64,000 nt of DNA from Ischnura elegans (lineage: Eukaryota > Arthropoda > Insecta > Odonata > Coenagrionidae): positions 1 to 64,000 of the forward strand of contig NW_025791734.1 in the NCBI RefSeq assembly GCF_921293095.1, written 5' to 3'. A model generated the notes under the pieces. That model ran no database searches and was not told the origin of the DNA. It saw nothing but the letters and a program-made list of their open reading frames with translations. The position numbers and the translations under genes were made by a program. Below, one piece after another: positions 34,727-45,107 of the stretch; positions within the stretch are counted from its first letter, which is position 1, and every line of letters begins with the position of its first letter.

Positions 34727-36774
34727 TGATTATGCGGTGGTTTGTTAGTTAGGGCCTTAAAAAACCTGTGGATCCTCATATCTAACGCAACATCTTTAAC
34801 CGCTTTCTTCTCGACAAGCTCTCTCAACGTTTCGACGAGGGCATGCGTGTCTGAAAAAAAATTCTTAGCCATGTCCGTAATGTTCTTCTTTCCTTTCGTT
34901 TCTTTCAGGAATAAAATGAGTTTTGGACTATCTAAAAATCCTTCTTGTGGATGGTTGTTGAGGTAATCTTCTATCTCTTTGTATCCCCGTTCATCGGATG
35001 GGGTGGGGATTAATCGTTTTCTTTGGGGAGACGTTCTTTCCTCCGCCCTGACGTGTTTCCTTTTTGTTTGGCCTTGCACTTGAGAGAGGCTAGTTGGTGC
35101 GTGCGGGTTGTTTGTTTGATGACCTTCCGTTGCTGCTTCGGTGGCGTGGGAATCAAGATTATGGTCTGTGGCAACCAATTCGTCCGAGGAGGGGTTTTTT
35201 GCGGCGTGTTGCGTGGGTAAAGGTAGCGGGGTGGAGTGAGAAGTCTTGGTCTCGGGGGGCGTGTCGCTGCCGTCATTTTTTTCATGATTGGCAACGTCCG
35301 CTTCCTCGGTGGGGTGAGGAGGGAGAGGAATTGGGGTGATAATATTTTTTTTCGGCGCTATGATTTGGTGATCTGCACCTCCGGGGGTGGGGGTCTTAAG
35401 TGATGCGGCCGGCGCGTCATTATTATGTTGTTTTTTGCCGTCGTTTATGCGAGGGTTAAAATTCGCCCTGCTTTCCCTTGCCTGGTCGAGATTGGCCTTG
35501 CAGGCGGAGGCAAAATGTCCGTCTTCGTTGCATCTAAAGCACCGAGGGTCATTAAAGTTGAAGAAAATTCGGTGCTTGGCGGGGCCGAAATCCAAGAGCA
35601 GCGACTCGGGTACAATCACACCTTCCCGACGTACGATGAAGACCTGCTTCCTCCACGACTCGACGTGGCTTAGATCATCTCTTTTTATTCCCACGCCCAG
35701 GGTGGTGACGGGGCTCACGACTCTTCCTATTTGGGAGATAATTTCCAACAAATCGGGAATCGGGAATTCTGGGGGCACGTTTGAGACGACTAGCCGCTCC
35801 ACTTGCTGAACCATGCGGTTCGCAATTAAAAAATTATTCATTATGGTGAGACCTCCTTTATTCATCATGAAGTCGTTTAAAATGTCTTCATTCTTCAAAT
35901 AGAAACAAACGCGATCCCCTGGAAGTTTTGTGGCGTGCGTTATCTGTCTCCCGCCCACCTCTTCGGCCATCGCCTCGATGTATTGGGCTATGGGAACGCC
36001 TGGGAGGCCGTTGAAAATAATTCCCGTCTTCCTTGTGGGGCCCGATTTCAATGGTATTATTTTTTTCGTTACGAATTTAAAAGGTTGGGGTGGGTTATCG
36101 CCGTTGCTTTGGGCTTGTCGATTTTCCTTCCCTCCCGTCACCCGCGCGTAGCTGACTAACGGTCTGCCCCGTTGGGGTGCGTCGCTAATGCTCGCGGCTT
36201 CGCCTTCGCATCGAATAGGGTCCGCCCCGCTTACCGCACTCGATCCCCCTCCCCTTGCCGTCGCCGCGAGCGAGCGTGGCCTCGTCTCAGCTGAAGAGGT
36301 GATTTCCCCATCCCTCGTCGCCTGAGTAATGGGGAAAGCGGTGTCCGGGGGACGGCTTACGTCACGGGCATCGGAACTTTGAGTATCTATGGCTCCACTA
36401 CTTGCATGGACAAATGAATTATGATTTCCGTAATTAATTTCGGTCGGTGAAACTTTGCCAGTGATAGAAGAGAAAGGGAGTGAGCGGACACCGATAGTTG
36501 TCGGAATGCGCCTTACTGTGGTAGTTAAAATACCGCCTTCGCGGCGCAATACTGTCGTCGGCGATTTTATTTCGTCATTTAGTGACTCCAGGGATAATGA
36601 CAGATTACGTGAACTTCTGTAATTAATCGGAGGGGCTGTAGTGGCAACCTGAGCACGTCTCTGAGGTGACGACGGAGCACTTCTTACCCTCCTATCGTTA
36701 GTCGTGTCGCCGAGTTGACTGGAAGACGGAGACATCCTCCTTGGTGAATGCGGTGGGCTGATCATCTTCGACAT
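34723..36774 (-). CDS. Tx1-like retrotransposon ORF1: nucleic-acid-binding protein (copy 1)
   Basis: From the first in-frame ATG (36774) the protein is 683 residues. The frame stays open upstream to 36936 without another ATG, so a non-AUG start cannot be excluded. The N-terminal third is Ser/Pro/Arg-rich and low in structure. A conserved-looking central part (about residues 240-410) precedes one CCHC zinc knuckle, C-x2-C-x4-H-x4-C (about residues 412-425; positions 35500-35541). The C-terminal part is Thr/Pro/His-rich with a basic patch. ORF1 proteins of this group bind element RNA and form the particle used for retrotransposition. The stop codon shares bases with the ORF2 start. It is identical to the copy 2 protein. 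Confidence 0.88.
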   Translation of the reverse strand: MSKMISPPHSPRRMSPSSSQLGDTTNDRRVRSAPSSPQRRAQVATTAPPINYRSSRNLSLSLESLNDEIKSPTTVLRREGGILTTTVRRIPTTIGVRSLPFSSITGKVSPTEINYGNHNSFVHASSGAIDTQSSDARDVSRPPDTAFPITQATRDGEITSSAETRPRSLAATARGGGSSAVSGADPIRCEGEAASISDAPQRGRPLVSYARVTGGKENRQAQSNGDNPPQPFKFVTKKIIPLKSGPTRKTGIIFNGLPGVPIAQYIEAMAEEVGGRQITHATKLPGDRVCFYLKNEDILNDFMMNKGGLTIMNNFLIANRMVQQVERLVVSNVPPEFPIPDLLEIISQIGRVVSPVTTLGVGIKRDDLSHVESWRKQVFIVRREGVIVPESLLLDFGPAKHRIFFNFNDPRCFRCNEDGHFASACKANLDQARESRANFNPRINDGKKQHNNDAPAASLKTPTPGGADHQIIAPKKNIITPIPLPPHPTEEADVANHEKNDGSDTPPETKTSHSTPLPLPTQHAAKNPSSDELVATDHNLDSHATEAATEGHQTNNPHAPTSLSQVQGQTKRKHVRAEERTSPQRKRLIPTPSDERGYKEIEDYLNNHPQEGFLDSPKLILFLKETKGKKNITDMAKNFFSDTHALVETLRELVEKKAVKDVALDMRIHRFFKALTNKPPHNQ

Positions 36775-37137
36775 AATGTCTGGTGAGTTGATAATTGCAG
36801 TATATCCGATACAATTGTTGTCTCGGTGTGAAAAAGAAGAGCACTTTGCTGGTCTTCTCGTTTCCTCTCTCACCGACTCCGAGGTGTCGGCGAGGATGGG
36901 TAACGAAACGGGATCCAAGATTTGACGCGAGTGTTTTTAAGTCACTTTTCGGTGAAATCAAGCACTAATTCGATTTAAAATCGAACACTAGAGATGCGTG
37001 TGGTATCACGCAACGATTAACAACTATTCCGAAGCACTTACAAGAAAAAAACTTCGCAAATACTCCGATAGAAACACTTGAAAGTGATGAGCTCGGGAGC
37101 GCAGTCGAAACACGTCCGCTCTGCTCGGCGTCTCAAG
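36775..37137 (-). other. 5' leader / probable internal promoter region of Tx1-like copy 1
   Basis: Non-coding 363 nt from the element 5' end (minus strand TTGAGACGCCGAGCAGAGCG) to the ORF1 ATG. It includes a 17-nt near-palindrome TTCGATTTTAAATCGAA (36969-36985). Elements of this kind normally carry their promoter here, but no specific promoter motif is claimed. Confidence 0.55.
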
Positions 37138-38855
37138 TTGTTGTTGTTGTCATTAAAATTGTGTATGTTGTTATTTAAATTCTTGTTGTGTTCATTCAAA
37201 TCGTTGTCGTTGTCATTTAAATTGTTGTCCTTGTCATTTAAATTGTTGTCCTTGTCATTTGAATTGTTGTTGTTGTCAAGTAAATTGTTTGTTTTTGTCA
37301 TTTAAATTGTTGTTGGTTCATTTTAATTGTTGTTGTTGTCATTAAAATTGTTGTTGTTGTCATTTAAATTACTGTTGTTGCCTTTTAAATTGTTGTTGTT
37401 GTCCTATAAATTGTTGTTGTTGTCATTTAAATTGTTACCTTTGTCATTTTAAATTGTTGTCGTGGTCATTTCACTTGTTGTCGTTGTCATTTAAATTTTT
37501 GTTGTTGTCATTAAATTGTTGTTGTTGTAATTTAAAATATTGTTGTTGCCTTTTAAATTGTTGTTGTTGTCATTTAAATTGTTGTCGTTGTCATTTTAAT
37601 TGTTGTCGTTGTCATTTAACTTGTTGTCGTCGTCATTTAAATTGTTATCGTTGCCTTTTAAAATGTTGTCCTTGCCGTTTTAATTGTTGTCGTTGTCATT
37701 TAAATTGTTGTCGTTTTCTTAACATGTTGTCGTTGTCATTTAAATTGTTGTCGTTGTCATTTAAATTGTTGTTGTTGTCAATTAAATTGTTTGTTGTTGT
37801 AATTTAAATTGTTGTTGTTTTCATTTAAATTGTTGTTGTTGTCATTAAAAATGTTGTTGTTGTCATTTAAATTATTGTTGTTGCCTTTTTAATTGTTGTT
37901 GTTGTCCTATAAATTGTTGTTGTTGTCATTTAAATTGTTACTGTTGTCATTTAGAATTGTTGTCGTGGTCATTTAACTTGTTGTCGTTGTCATTTAAATT
38001 GTTGTTGTTGTAATTAAATTGTTGTTGTTGTAATTTAAAATATTGTTGTTGCCTTTTAAATTGTTGTTTTTGTCATTTAAATTGTTGTCGTTGTCATTGT
38101 AATTGTTGTCGTTGTCATTTAACTTGGTGTCGTCGTCATTTAAATTGTTGTCGTTGCCTTTTAAAAAGTTGTCCTTGCCGTTTTAATTGTTGTCGTTGTC
38201 ATTTAAATTGTAGTCGTTGTCATTTAAATTGTAGTCGTTGTCATTTAAATTGTAGTCGTTGTCATTTAAATTGTAGTCGTTGTCATTTAAATTGTTGTCG
38301 TCATTTAAATTGTTGTCGTGCCATTTAAAATGTTGTCGTTGTCATTTAAATTGTTATCGTCATTTAAATTGTTGTCGTTGTCATTTAAATTGTTGTCGTT
38401 GTCATTTAAATTTTCGTCGTTGTCATTTAAATTGTTGTCGTTTTAATATAGATGGTGGTCGTTGTCATTTAAATTGTTGTCCTTGTCATTTAAATTGTTG
38501 TCCTTGTCATTTAAAATGTTGTCGTTGTTATTTAAATTGTTGTCCTTGTCATTTAAATTGTTGTCGTTGTCATTTACATTGTTGTCGTTATCATTTAAAT
38601 TGTTTTCGATGCCATTTAAATATTTATCCTTGTCATTTAAATTGTTGTCTGTTGTTGTACTTTAAATTGTTGTCGTTGTCATTTAAATTGTTGTTTTTTT
38701 CATTTAAATTGTTGTTGTTTTCATTTAAATTGTTGTTGGTACCTTTTAAATTGTAGTTGTTGTCATTTAAATTGTTGTTGATGTCAATTAAATTGTTGTC
38801 GTTGCCATTTAAAATGTCGTCGTTGTCATTTAAATTGTTGTCGTCATTTAAATTG
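37138..38855 (+). repeat. 21-bp minisatellite between Tx1-like copies 1 and 2
   Basis: Same unit and variant classes as the main block. It contains the higher-order landmark TAATATAGATGGTGG near 38446. It is repeated as 45108-46825. Confidence 0.96.
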
Positions 38856-39159
38856 TTTTTTTTTTTTTTTATTATTATTATTATTATTCTATGGGCGGTT
38901 TTTTTAAAAGGTTTTAAAAGTTTTCCATCGTCACCTTGTTTTATTTCTCAATAAAATCATCATTTTCAGTCATTATTCTTTTTTTGCATATCTTCTCCGC
39001 CTTTGCACTCTCTGAAGGGGAGGGCCGCGCACAGGGGAGGTCCGCCGAAGGGGCTGGTTACCGCAACCTTGGACCCCATCCCTCCGCGCATGTGGCCTCC
39101 CCTTCCGAGTGGTTAATGCCTCCGTGTGGTTCCGCCCTTGTTACTTCATTCTTTCTTCT

Positions 39160-42100
39160 CTATGGCGCCATCTTCACTTTTAAAATTGTGTCCCCTGACT
39201 CCGTTTCTTCCACTTCAGAAAGGACACCGCTCTGACACCACAAGTCAATAAAAGATTTTGTGTCGCCCTTGCATTTATGATATATATACTCCCTCCTGAT
39301 TCTTCTTTCGATTCCTTTTTTTAAGTACTCGGCGTATGTTTTTTGAGCCGACCTTTCACCTTTTTCTGTTGCTGTAAAACAATGATATATGCTTGCCTTT
39401 GTTTCGGCTATAATGAAGTTTGCCAGTAAATCTCGCTTAGTATAGCCGCCCCTTTCAGGAGGTCTCCCCCTGTGTAATTCCAGTGCGCTCCTCACCCTGC
39501 AGCCCGTGACTCCTTTTATCCACTCCTTTGCTGTCCGCCATACCTCTCCGGCCTGTCTGCAGTCGTAGAGGATGTGCCAGGCCGTGGCCTGGCTTCCGGG
39601 GCATGCTCTGCACACTGAGTTTTCTCGCAATCCCGACCGCGACAGGAAAACGGCGTCTGCCAGGCGATCATGTGCCAGTCTCCAAGACACCTCCCCCTCC
39701 CTCCCCAGGACTGGCGCCGTCCAGAAGGCTTTCCAGCACGTAGACTCTCCCCATATGCCGTCCTTGTAGGGCCACTTCTCTTTGTTTTTTTTGGCAACGA
39801 TTTCTCGGTAAATATCGCTTTTGTGTATGGGAAACGTTCGCGTTCGCTTCGACAGCTCGCTCCGGAAACCGAAGGGGAGAGATTCCTCCGTCGGGGGCCA
39901 AGATGTGGGGAGAGGTCCTCCGTTTTCCCCGGACCTCACGTCCATTGTGTCGAGGGCGCTTTTCACTGAGGAGTAGAAACCGTTCCTCTTAGGCCTGGTC
40001 TCGAGGAAGTAGGAAACGAAGATTTTCCACGGTTGAACTTCACCTGTGACGTACCGTTGAAAGAAATTTATCCTCATAGCGGTAATTTTTGCCTGCACGT
40101 CAGTCAGCCCCAGTCCTCCGCACCCGAGCGGGGCCGTCAGCACGGCTCCGGCAACCCAGTGTTTTCGGCCCCTACCCCACACAAAATCCGTGAGGGCGGC
40201 TTGCACCCGCCGGATGCATTGAGGGCTAATGCATTGGGTCTGTAGGCGGTACCAGATGGTCGGGGCCACGAACTGATTTACGACCCTTGTCCTTCCTCTC
40301 ACGGAAAGGGCCCCTGAAGCCGCTTCCCACCTCCTCAATCCGTTTTGAATTTTTACCTCCAGGTCTTCCTCTAGTCCTTCTCTCTCTTTGATGGTGTCAT
40401 TTTTAAAAACCACTCCGAGGAATCGGGCACCTTCGGTGGAGATCGCGAAGGGTCCGAGCATATCCGTGCGCCCGCGCCAGGACCCGACGTACATCCCTTC
40501 AGTCTTGTTCTCGTTTAGTTCTGCTCCCGAGAGGGCGGCGTACGAATCGAATGATTTTATCACATTTCTTACAGCGTTGTTCTCCGAAATGAATAAAGTT
40601 ACGTCATCCGCGTATGCTGATAGCGTAATATGTGCTTCTTGAGTGGGGAGTGGAAAACCTGTAATTTTAGTTTTTAGGATGTGGAGTAGTGGCTCCAGGG
40701 CCAGTGCGTACAGCTGGCCGGAGAGCGGACATCCTTGTCTTATGCCTCGCTTAAAGGGGATTGGAGGAGTCAGACTATTGCCAACCCTAACGAGGCATGA
40801 TGCGTCCTCGTAAATTGTACTTAAAGTTTTTATGAAATTTTCGCCAAAATTCATGCGTCTCAATACATTGAATAAAAAATCATGGCGAACTTTGTCGAAA
40901 GCGCCCTTTTGGTCCAGACTTAATATGGCCAGTGGAGAATTAGTTTCATTCGCATATGCGATAATGTCACGAATTAGGGACAGGTTATCTAAGATGGTTC
41001 TGCCTGTGACGCCGCACCCTTGCTCGGGGGATACCACCTCTCGCATTGCCGACGACAGTCTCATGGAAAGGGCCTTCGCAATTATTTTGTAATCGGTGGT
41101 GGTGATCGAGATTGGTCTCCAGTTCTTCAAATTTGTTCTGTCTCCTTTTTTATGAATTAAATTCAGAACGGCCCATCTGCTGGAGATAGGGAGCATGCCT
41201 CTCTCTAGGCTCGCGTCGACCATTGACGCGAAGGGCTTCGCGAGGAGAGTCCAAAAGGTCTTATAGAATTCGGACGTTAGGCCATCGATTCCTGGTGCTT
41301 TCTTTCGGTTCAAGCTGTAGAGTGCAGTGCGGAGATCCTCTGGGGTCAGGGGCGCCTCCATCCGCGCTTTACTCTCCGCCGTCAATTCCGGCTGCCGCCG
41401 CGAAAGAATAATAAAATCGTCCTCCTGCAGCTCTGAGTCTGTCTGTACGGGGGCTTGAAAGACTTTTTCATAATAGTCTTTTACGTACTTCACAAGATGC
41501 TGCTGTTCGGAGAGGATAGTGCCGTCGTCTGTTTCCAATGACGTCAGGGGGGGTCGATGCATCCGTGTCACCGATCTTGAGAGAGCAGTCCCCAACGGAT
41601 TCTCCGAAGACGCTATCTCTTCCCATCCCTCGATCGCCGTCGCTCTCTCGCCTACCTCCTTGTACGTGCGCCTTATTTCTTCCCTCGCCTTCATCGCCTC
41701 CTCTCCTCGAGTCGTCGCCTCCGTCGCCTCGAGCGATCTCATGTGGGATATGTTTCGGTCTTTACTAAGGCGTACATAAATCCTGGTGGCGGCTCTAATC
41801 TCAGATTTTAAAGTTTCCCACGCGACGACGGGGTCCCCGCTCTCGTGGGTAGACGTCACTTCCTCGATAATTGTCGACATGAATTCGACAAATTCTTCGT
41901 TATCAAGTAAGTAGTTGTAGAATTTCCAGTACGGGGGAGGTGGTTTTATAACATCCTGGATGGTGAAGTCTATGGATAGAGCCATGTGGTCCGAGAACGA
42001 GGCTCGCCTTTCGATGGAGGATATTTTCTGTATGTTGTCTGTGTATATCCTGTCCAGGCGGGATGCAATATTGGGGTCGGCCGCAGAGTGGTACGTATAC

Positions 42101-42696
42101 CCTTCCCTCCTTCCGTGCCTTTCCCTCCATACGTCTGATAGAGAGTGCTTCCTAATGAGTGCGGCGAGACGCCTCGCCTTCGTAGGCTCCCTCTCTATCC
42201 TCGATGAGCGGTCGTGACGAGGCGACAGCGTGCAATTATAATCACCAGCCAGTATGGTGAGATCTGGATGATAGTCTTCCGCCCTCCCTTGCTCGAGTGC
42301 GTCGTCCATCTTCCGTATCACTTCACCAGCTATGTCCTTGTCGTTAGGTATGTAGCTGTTAATAACGCGTAAGGTGGAGCCTGAGCTAAATTCGAAACGA
42401 TGCTCTGTAGCATGCCCCGGATAGATGGTGTTTTCCTTCGTTATGTTGGGGGCGAGGTTCTTTTTTATTGCGATGCCAGTTCCCGCGGCTGCTCTGTGGG
42501 TGGGGTTGAGGCTGAAAGAATAGCCGAGGCTGCGGAGGCAGGGTTGGAGATGGTCCGCGTTTGTTTCCTGCATAAGTAGGATATCTGGTTCCCAACGCTG
42601 GATGAAAAATTTGAGCTGTTGACTTTTTACGTTGCTGGCTACAGAACGCACGTTTAGGGTGGTCAGGTTGATGGTCTTCCCTCTGACGGACGTCAT
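39160..42696 (-). CDS. Tx1-like retrotransposon ORF2: APE endonuclease / reverse transcriptase (copy 2)
   Basis: 1,178 residues, identical to ORF2 of copy 1, with the APE residues, the RT YADD box and the C-terminal C-C-H-C motif at the same positions. It starts at the ATGA overlap with ORF1 (42693-42696). The frame is intact and nothing distinguishes it functionally from copy 1. Perfect identity over 3.5 kb is the main oddity and reflects the 7,970-bp duplication. Confidence 0.92.
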   Translation of the reverse strand: MTSVRGKTINLTTLNVRSVASNVKSQQLKFFIQRWEPDILLMQETNADHLQPCLRSLGYSFSLNPTHRAAAGTGIAIKKNLAPNITKENTIYPGHATEHRFEFSSGSTLRVINSYIPNDKDIAGEVIRKMDDALEQGRAEDYHPDLTILAGDYNCTLSPRHDRSSRIEREPTKARRLAALIRKHSLSDVWRERHGRREGYTYHSAADPNIASRLDRIYTDNIQKISSIERRASFSDHMALSIDFTIQDVIKPPPPYWKFYNYLLDNEEFVEFMSTIIEEVTSTHESGDPVVAWETLKSEIRAATRIYVRLSKDRNISHMRSLEATEATTRGEEAMKAREEIRRTYKEVGERATAIEGWEEIASSENPLGTALSRSVTRMHRPPLTSLETDDGTILSEQQHLVKYVKDYYEKVFQAPVQTDSELQEDDFIILSRRQPELTAESKARMEAPLTPEDLRTALYSLNRKKAPGIDGLTSEFYKTFWTLLAKPFASMVDASLERGMLPISSRWAVLNLIHKKGDRTNLKNWRPISITTTDYKIIAKALSMRLSSAMREVVSPEQGCGVTGRTILDNLSLIRDIIAYANETNSPLAILSLDQKGAFDKVRHDFLFNVLRRMNFGENFIKTLSTIYEDASCLVRVGNSLTPPIPFKRGIRQGCPLSGQLYALALEPLLHILKTKITGFPLPTQEAHITLSAYADDVTLFISENNAVRNVIKSFDSYAALSGAELNENKTEGMYVGSWRGRTDMLGPFAISTEGARFLGVVFKNDTIKEREGLEEDLEVKIQNGLRRWEAASGALSVRGRTRVVNQFVAPTIWYRLQTQCISPQCIRRVQAALTDFVWGRGRKHWVAGAVLTAPLGCGGLGLTDVQAKITAMRINFFQRYVTGEVQPWKIFVSYFLETRPKRNGFYSSVKSALDTMDVRSGENGGPLPTSWPPTEESLPFGFRSELSKRTRTFPIHKSDIYREIVAKKNKEKWPYKDGIWGESTCWKAFWTAPVLGREGEVSWRLAHDRLADAVFLSRSGLRENSVCRACPGSQATAWHILYDCRQAGEVWRTAKEWIKGVTGCRVRSALELHRGRPPERGGYTKRDLLANFIIAETKASIYHCFTATEKGERSAQKTYAEYLKKGIERRIRREYIYHKCKGDTKSFIDLWCQSGVLSEVEETESGDTILKVKMAP

Positions 42697-44744
42697 TGAT
42701 TATGCGGTGGTTTGTTAGTTAGGGCCTTAAAAAACCTGTGGATCCTCATATCTAACGCAACATCTTTAACCGCTTTCTTCTCGACAAGCTCTCTCAACGT
42801 TTCGACGAGGGCATGCGTGTCTGAAAAAAAATTCTTAGCCATGTCCGTAATGTTCTTCTTTCCTTTCGTTTCTTTCAGGAATAAAATGAGTTTTGGACTA
42901 TCTAAAAATCCTTCTTGTGGATGGTTGTTGAGGTAATCTTCTATCTCTTTGTATCCCCGTTCATCGGATGGGGTGGGGATTAATCGTTTTCTTTGGGGAG
43001 ACGTTCTTTCCTCCGCCCTGACGTGTTTCCTTTTTGTTTGGCCTTGCACTTGAGAGAGGCTAGTTGGTGCGTGCGGGTTGTTTGTTTGATGACCTTCCGT
43101 TGCTGCTTCGGTGGCGTGGGAATCAAGATTATGGTCTGTGGCAACCAATTCGTCCGAGGAGGGGTTTTTTGCGGCGTGTTGCGTGGGTAAAGGTAGCGGG
43201 GTGGAGTGAGAAGTCTTGGTCTCGGGGGGCGTGTCGCTGCCGTCATTTTTTTCATGATTGGCAACGTCCGCTTCCTCGGTGGGGTGAGGAGGGAGAGGAA
43301 TTGGGGTGATAATATTTTTTTTCGGCGCTATGATTTGGTGATCTGCACCTCCGGGGGTGGGGGTCTTAAGTGATGCGGCCGGCGCGTCATTATTATGTTG
43401 TTTTTTGCCGTCGTTTATGCGAGGGTTAAAATTCGCCCTGCTTTCCCTTGCCTGGTCGAGATTGGCCTTGCAGGCGGAGGCAAAATGTCCGTCTTCGTTG
43501 CATCTAAAGCACCGAGGGTCATTAAAGTTGAAGAAAATTCGGTGCTTGGCGGGGCCGAAATCCAAGAGCAGCGACTCGGGTACAATCACACCTTCCCGAC
43601 GTACGATGAAGACCTGCTTCCTCCACGACTCGACGTGGCTTAGATCATCTCTTTTTATTCCCACGCCCAGGGTGGTGACGGGGCTCACGACTCTTCCTAT
43701 TTGGGAGATAATTTCCAACAAATCGGGAATCGGGAATTCTGGGGGCACGTTTGAGACGACTAGCCGCTCCACTTGCTGAACCATGCGGTTCGCAATTAAA
43801 AAATTATTCATTATGGTGAGACCTCCTTTATTCATCATGAAGTCGTTTAAAATGTCTTCATTCTTCAAATAGAAACAAACGCGATCCCCTGGAAGTTTTG
43901 TGGCGTGCGTTATCTGTCTCCCGCCCACCTCTTCGGCCATCGCCTCGATGTATTGGGCTATGGGAACGCCTGGGAGGCCGTTGAAAATAATTCCCGTCTT
44001 CCTTGTGGGGCCCGATTTCAATGGTATTATTTTTTTCGTTACGAATTTAAAAGGTTGGGGTGGGTTATCGCCGTTGCTTTGGGCTTGTCGATTTTCCTTC
44101 CCTCCCGTCACCCGCGCGTAGCTGACTAACGGTCTGCCCCGTTGGGGTGCGTCGCTAATGCTCGCGGCTTCGCCTTCGCATCGAATAGGGTCCGCCCCGC
44201 TTACCGCACTCGATCCCCCTCCCCTTGCCGTCGCCGCGAGCGAGCGTGGCCTCGTCTCAGCTGAAGAGGTGATTTCCCCATCCCTCGTCGCCTGAGTAAT
44301 GGGGAAAGCGGTGTCCGGGGGACGGCTTACGTCACGGGCATCGGAACTTTGAGTATCTATGGCTCCACTACTTGCATGGACAAATGAATTATGATTTCCG
44401 TAATTAATTTCGGTCGGTGAAACTTTGCCAGTGATAGAAGAGAAAGGGAGTGAGCGGACACCGATAGTTGTCGGAATGCGCCTTACTGTGGTAGTTAAAA
44501 TACCGCCTTCGCGGCGCAATACTGTCGTCGGCGATTTTATTTCGTCATTTAGTGACTCCAGGGATAATGACAGATTACGTGAACTTCTGTAATTAATCGG
44601 AGGGGCTGTAGTGGCAACCTGAGCACGTCTCTGAGGTGACGACGGAGCACTTCTTACCCTCCTATCGTTAGTCGTGTCGCCGAGTTGACTGGAAGACGGA
44701 GACATCCTCCTTGGTGAATGCGGTGGGCTGATCATCTTCGACAT
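42693..44744 (-). CDS. Tx1-like retrotransposon ORF1: nucleic-acid-binding protein (copy 2)
   Basis: 683 residues from the first in-frame ATG, identical to ORF1 of copy 1, with the single CCHC knuckle at about 43470-43511. The open frame extends upstream to about 44906 without an ATG. The stop overlaps the ORF2 start codon. The role is inferred as in copy 1: RNA binding and particle formation. Confidence 0.87.
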   Translation of the reverse strand: MSKMISPPHSPRRMSPSSSQLGDTTNDRRVRSAPSSPQRRAQVATTAPPINYRSSRNLSLSLESLNDEIKSPTTVLRREGGILTTTVRRIPTTIGVRSLPFSSITGKVSPTEINYGNHNSFVHASSGAIDTQSSDARDVSRPPDTAFPITQATRDGEITSSAETRPRSLAATARGGGSSAVSGADPIRCEGEAASISDAPQRGRPLVSYARVTGGKENRQAQSNGDNPPQPFKFVTKKIIPLKSGPTRKTGIIFNGLPGVPIAQYIEAMAEEVGGRQITHATKLPGDRVCFYLKNEDILNDFMMNKGGLTIMNNFLIANRMVQQVERLVVSNVPPEFPIPDLLEIISQIGRVVSPVTTLGVGIKRDDLSHVESWRKQVFIVRREGVIVPESLLLDFGPAKHRIFFNFNDPRCFRCNEDGHFASACKANLDQARESRANFNPRINDGKKQHNNDAPAASLKTPTPGGADHQIIAPKKNIITPIPLPPHPTEEADVANHEKNDGSDTPPETKTSHSTPLPLPTQHAAKNPSSDELVATDHNLDSHATEAATEGHQTNNPHAPTSLSQVQGQTKRKHVRAEERTSPQRKRLIPTPSDERGYKEIEDYLNNHPQEGFLDSPKLILFLKETKGKKNITDMAKNFFSDTHALVETLRELVEKKAVKDVALDMRIHRFFKALTNKPPHNQ

Positions 44745-45107
44745 AATGTCTGGTGAGTTGATAATTGCAGTATATCCGATACAATTGTTGTCTCGGTGTG
44801 AAAAAGAAGAGCACTTTGCTGGTCTTCTCGTTTCCTCTCTCACCGACTCCGAGGTGTCGGCGAGGATGGGTAACGAAACGGGATCCAAGATTTGACGCGA
44901 GTGTTTTTAAGTCACTTTTCGGTGAAATCAAGCACTAATTCGATTTAAAATCGAACACTAGAGATGCGTGTGGTATCACGCAACGATTAACAACTATTCC
45001 GAAGCACTTACAAGAAAAAAACTTCGCAAATACTCCGATAGAAACACTTGAAAGTGATGAGCTCGGGAGCGCAGTCGAAACACGTCCGCTCTGCTCGGCG
45101 TCTCAAG
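44745..45107 (-). other. 5' leader of Tx1-like copy 2
   Basis: Same 363-nt leader as in copy 1, including the near-palindrome at 44939-44955. Confidence 0.5.

Larger units (their letters stand above)
30876..37137 (-). mobile_element. Tx1-clade non-LTR retrotransposon, copy 1 (full length)
   Basis: The 6.26 kb element lies on the minus strand. It has a 5' leader of about 360 nt, ORF1 with a zinc knuckle, ORF2 with APE endonuclease plus reverse transcriptase, a 3' UTR of about 270 nt and a simple-repeat tail (12 AAT triplets then 7 A on the minus strand). Both flanks are the 21-bp satellite and are continuous with one another: joined, they match an uninterrupted stretch at 54441-54580. The 9-bp sequence TTGTTGTTG is duplicated at 30867-30875 and 37138-37146. 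The RT motifs (GIRQGCPLSGQLYALAL, YADD) place it in the L1/Tx1 lineage, many of whose members insert at specific sequences. Confidence 0.93.
38856..45107 (-). mobile_element. Tx1-clade non-LTR retrotransposon, copy 2 (full length)
   Basis: Same structure as copy 1 and identical ORF products. The tail is shorter in AAT (six) and longer in A (15). Its right (5') flank duplicates the 1.72 kb right flank of copy 1, while its 3' junction follows ATTTAAATTG of a different satellite unit, so it lacks an ordinary target duplication around the element itself. Confidence 0.92.

Noticed and set aside
43357-43779. 140-codon plus-strand frame opposite ORF1 (also at 35387 and 63275)
   Set aside because: It is antisense to a well supported ORF1 and present in all copies only because ORF1 is. 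It has no independent features.
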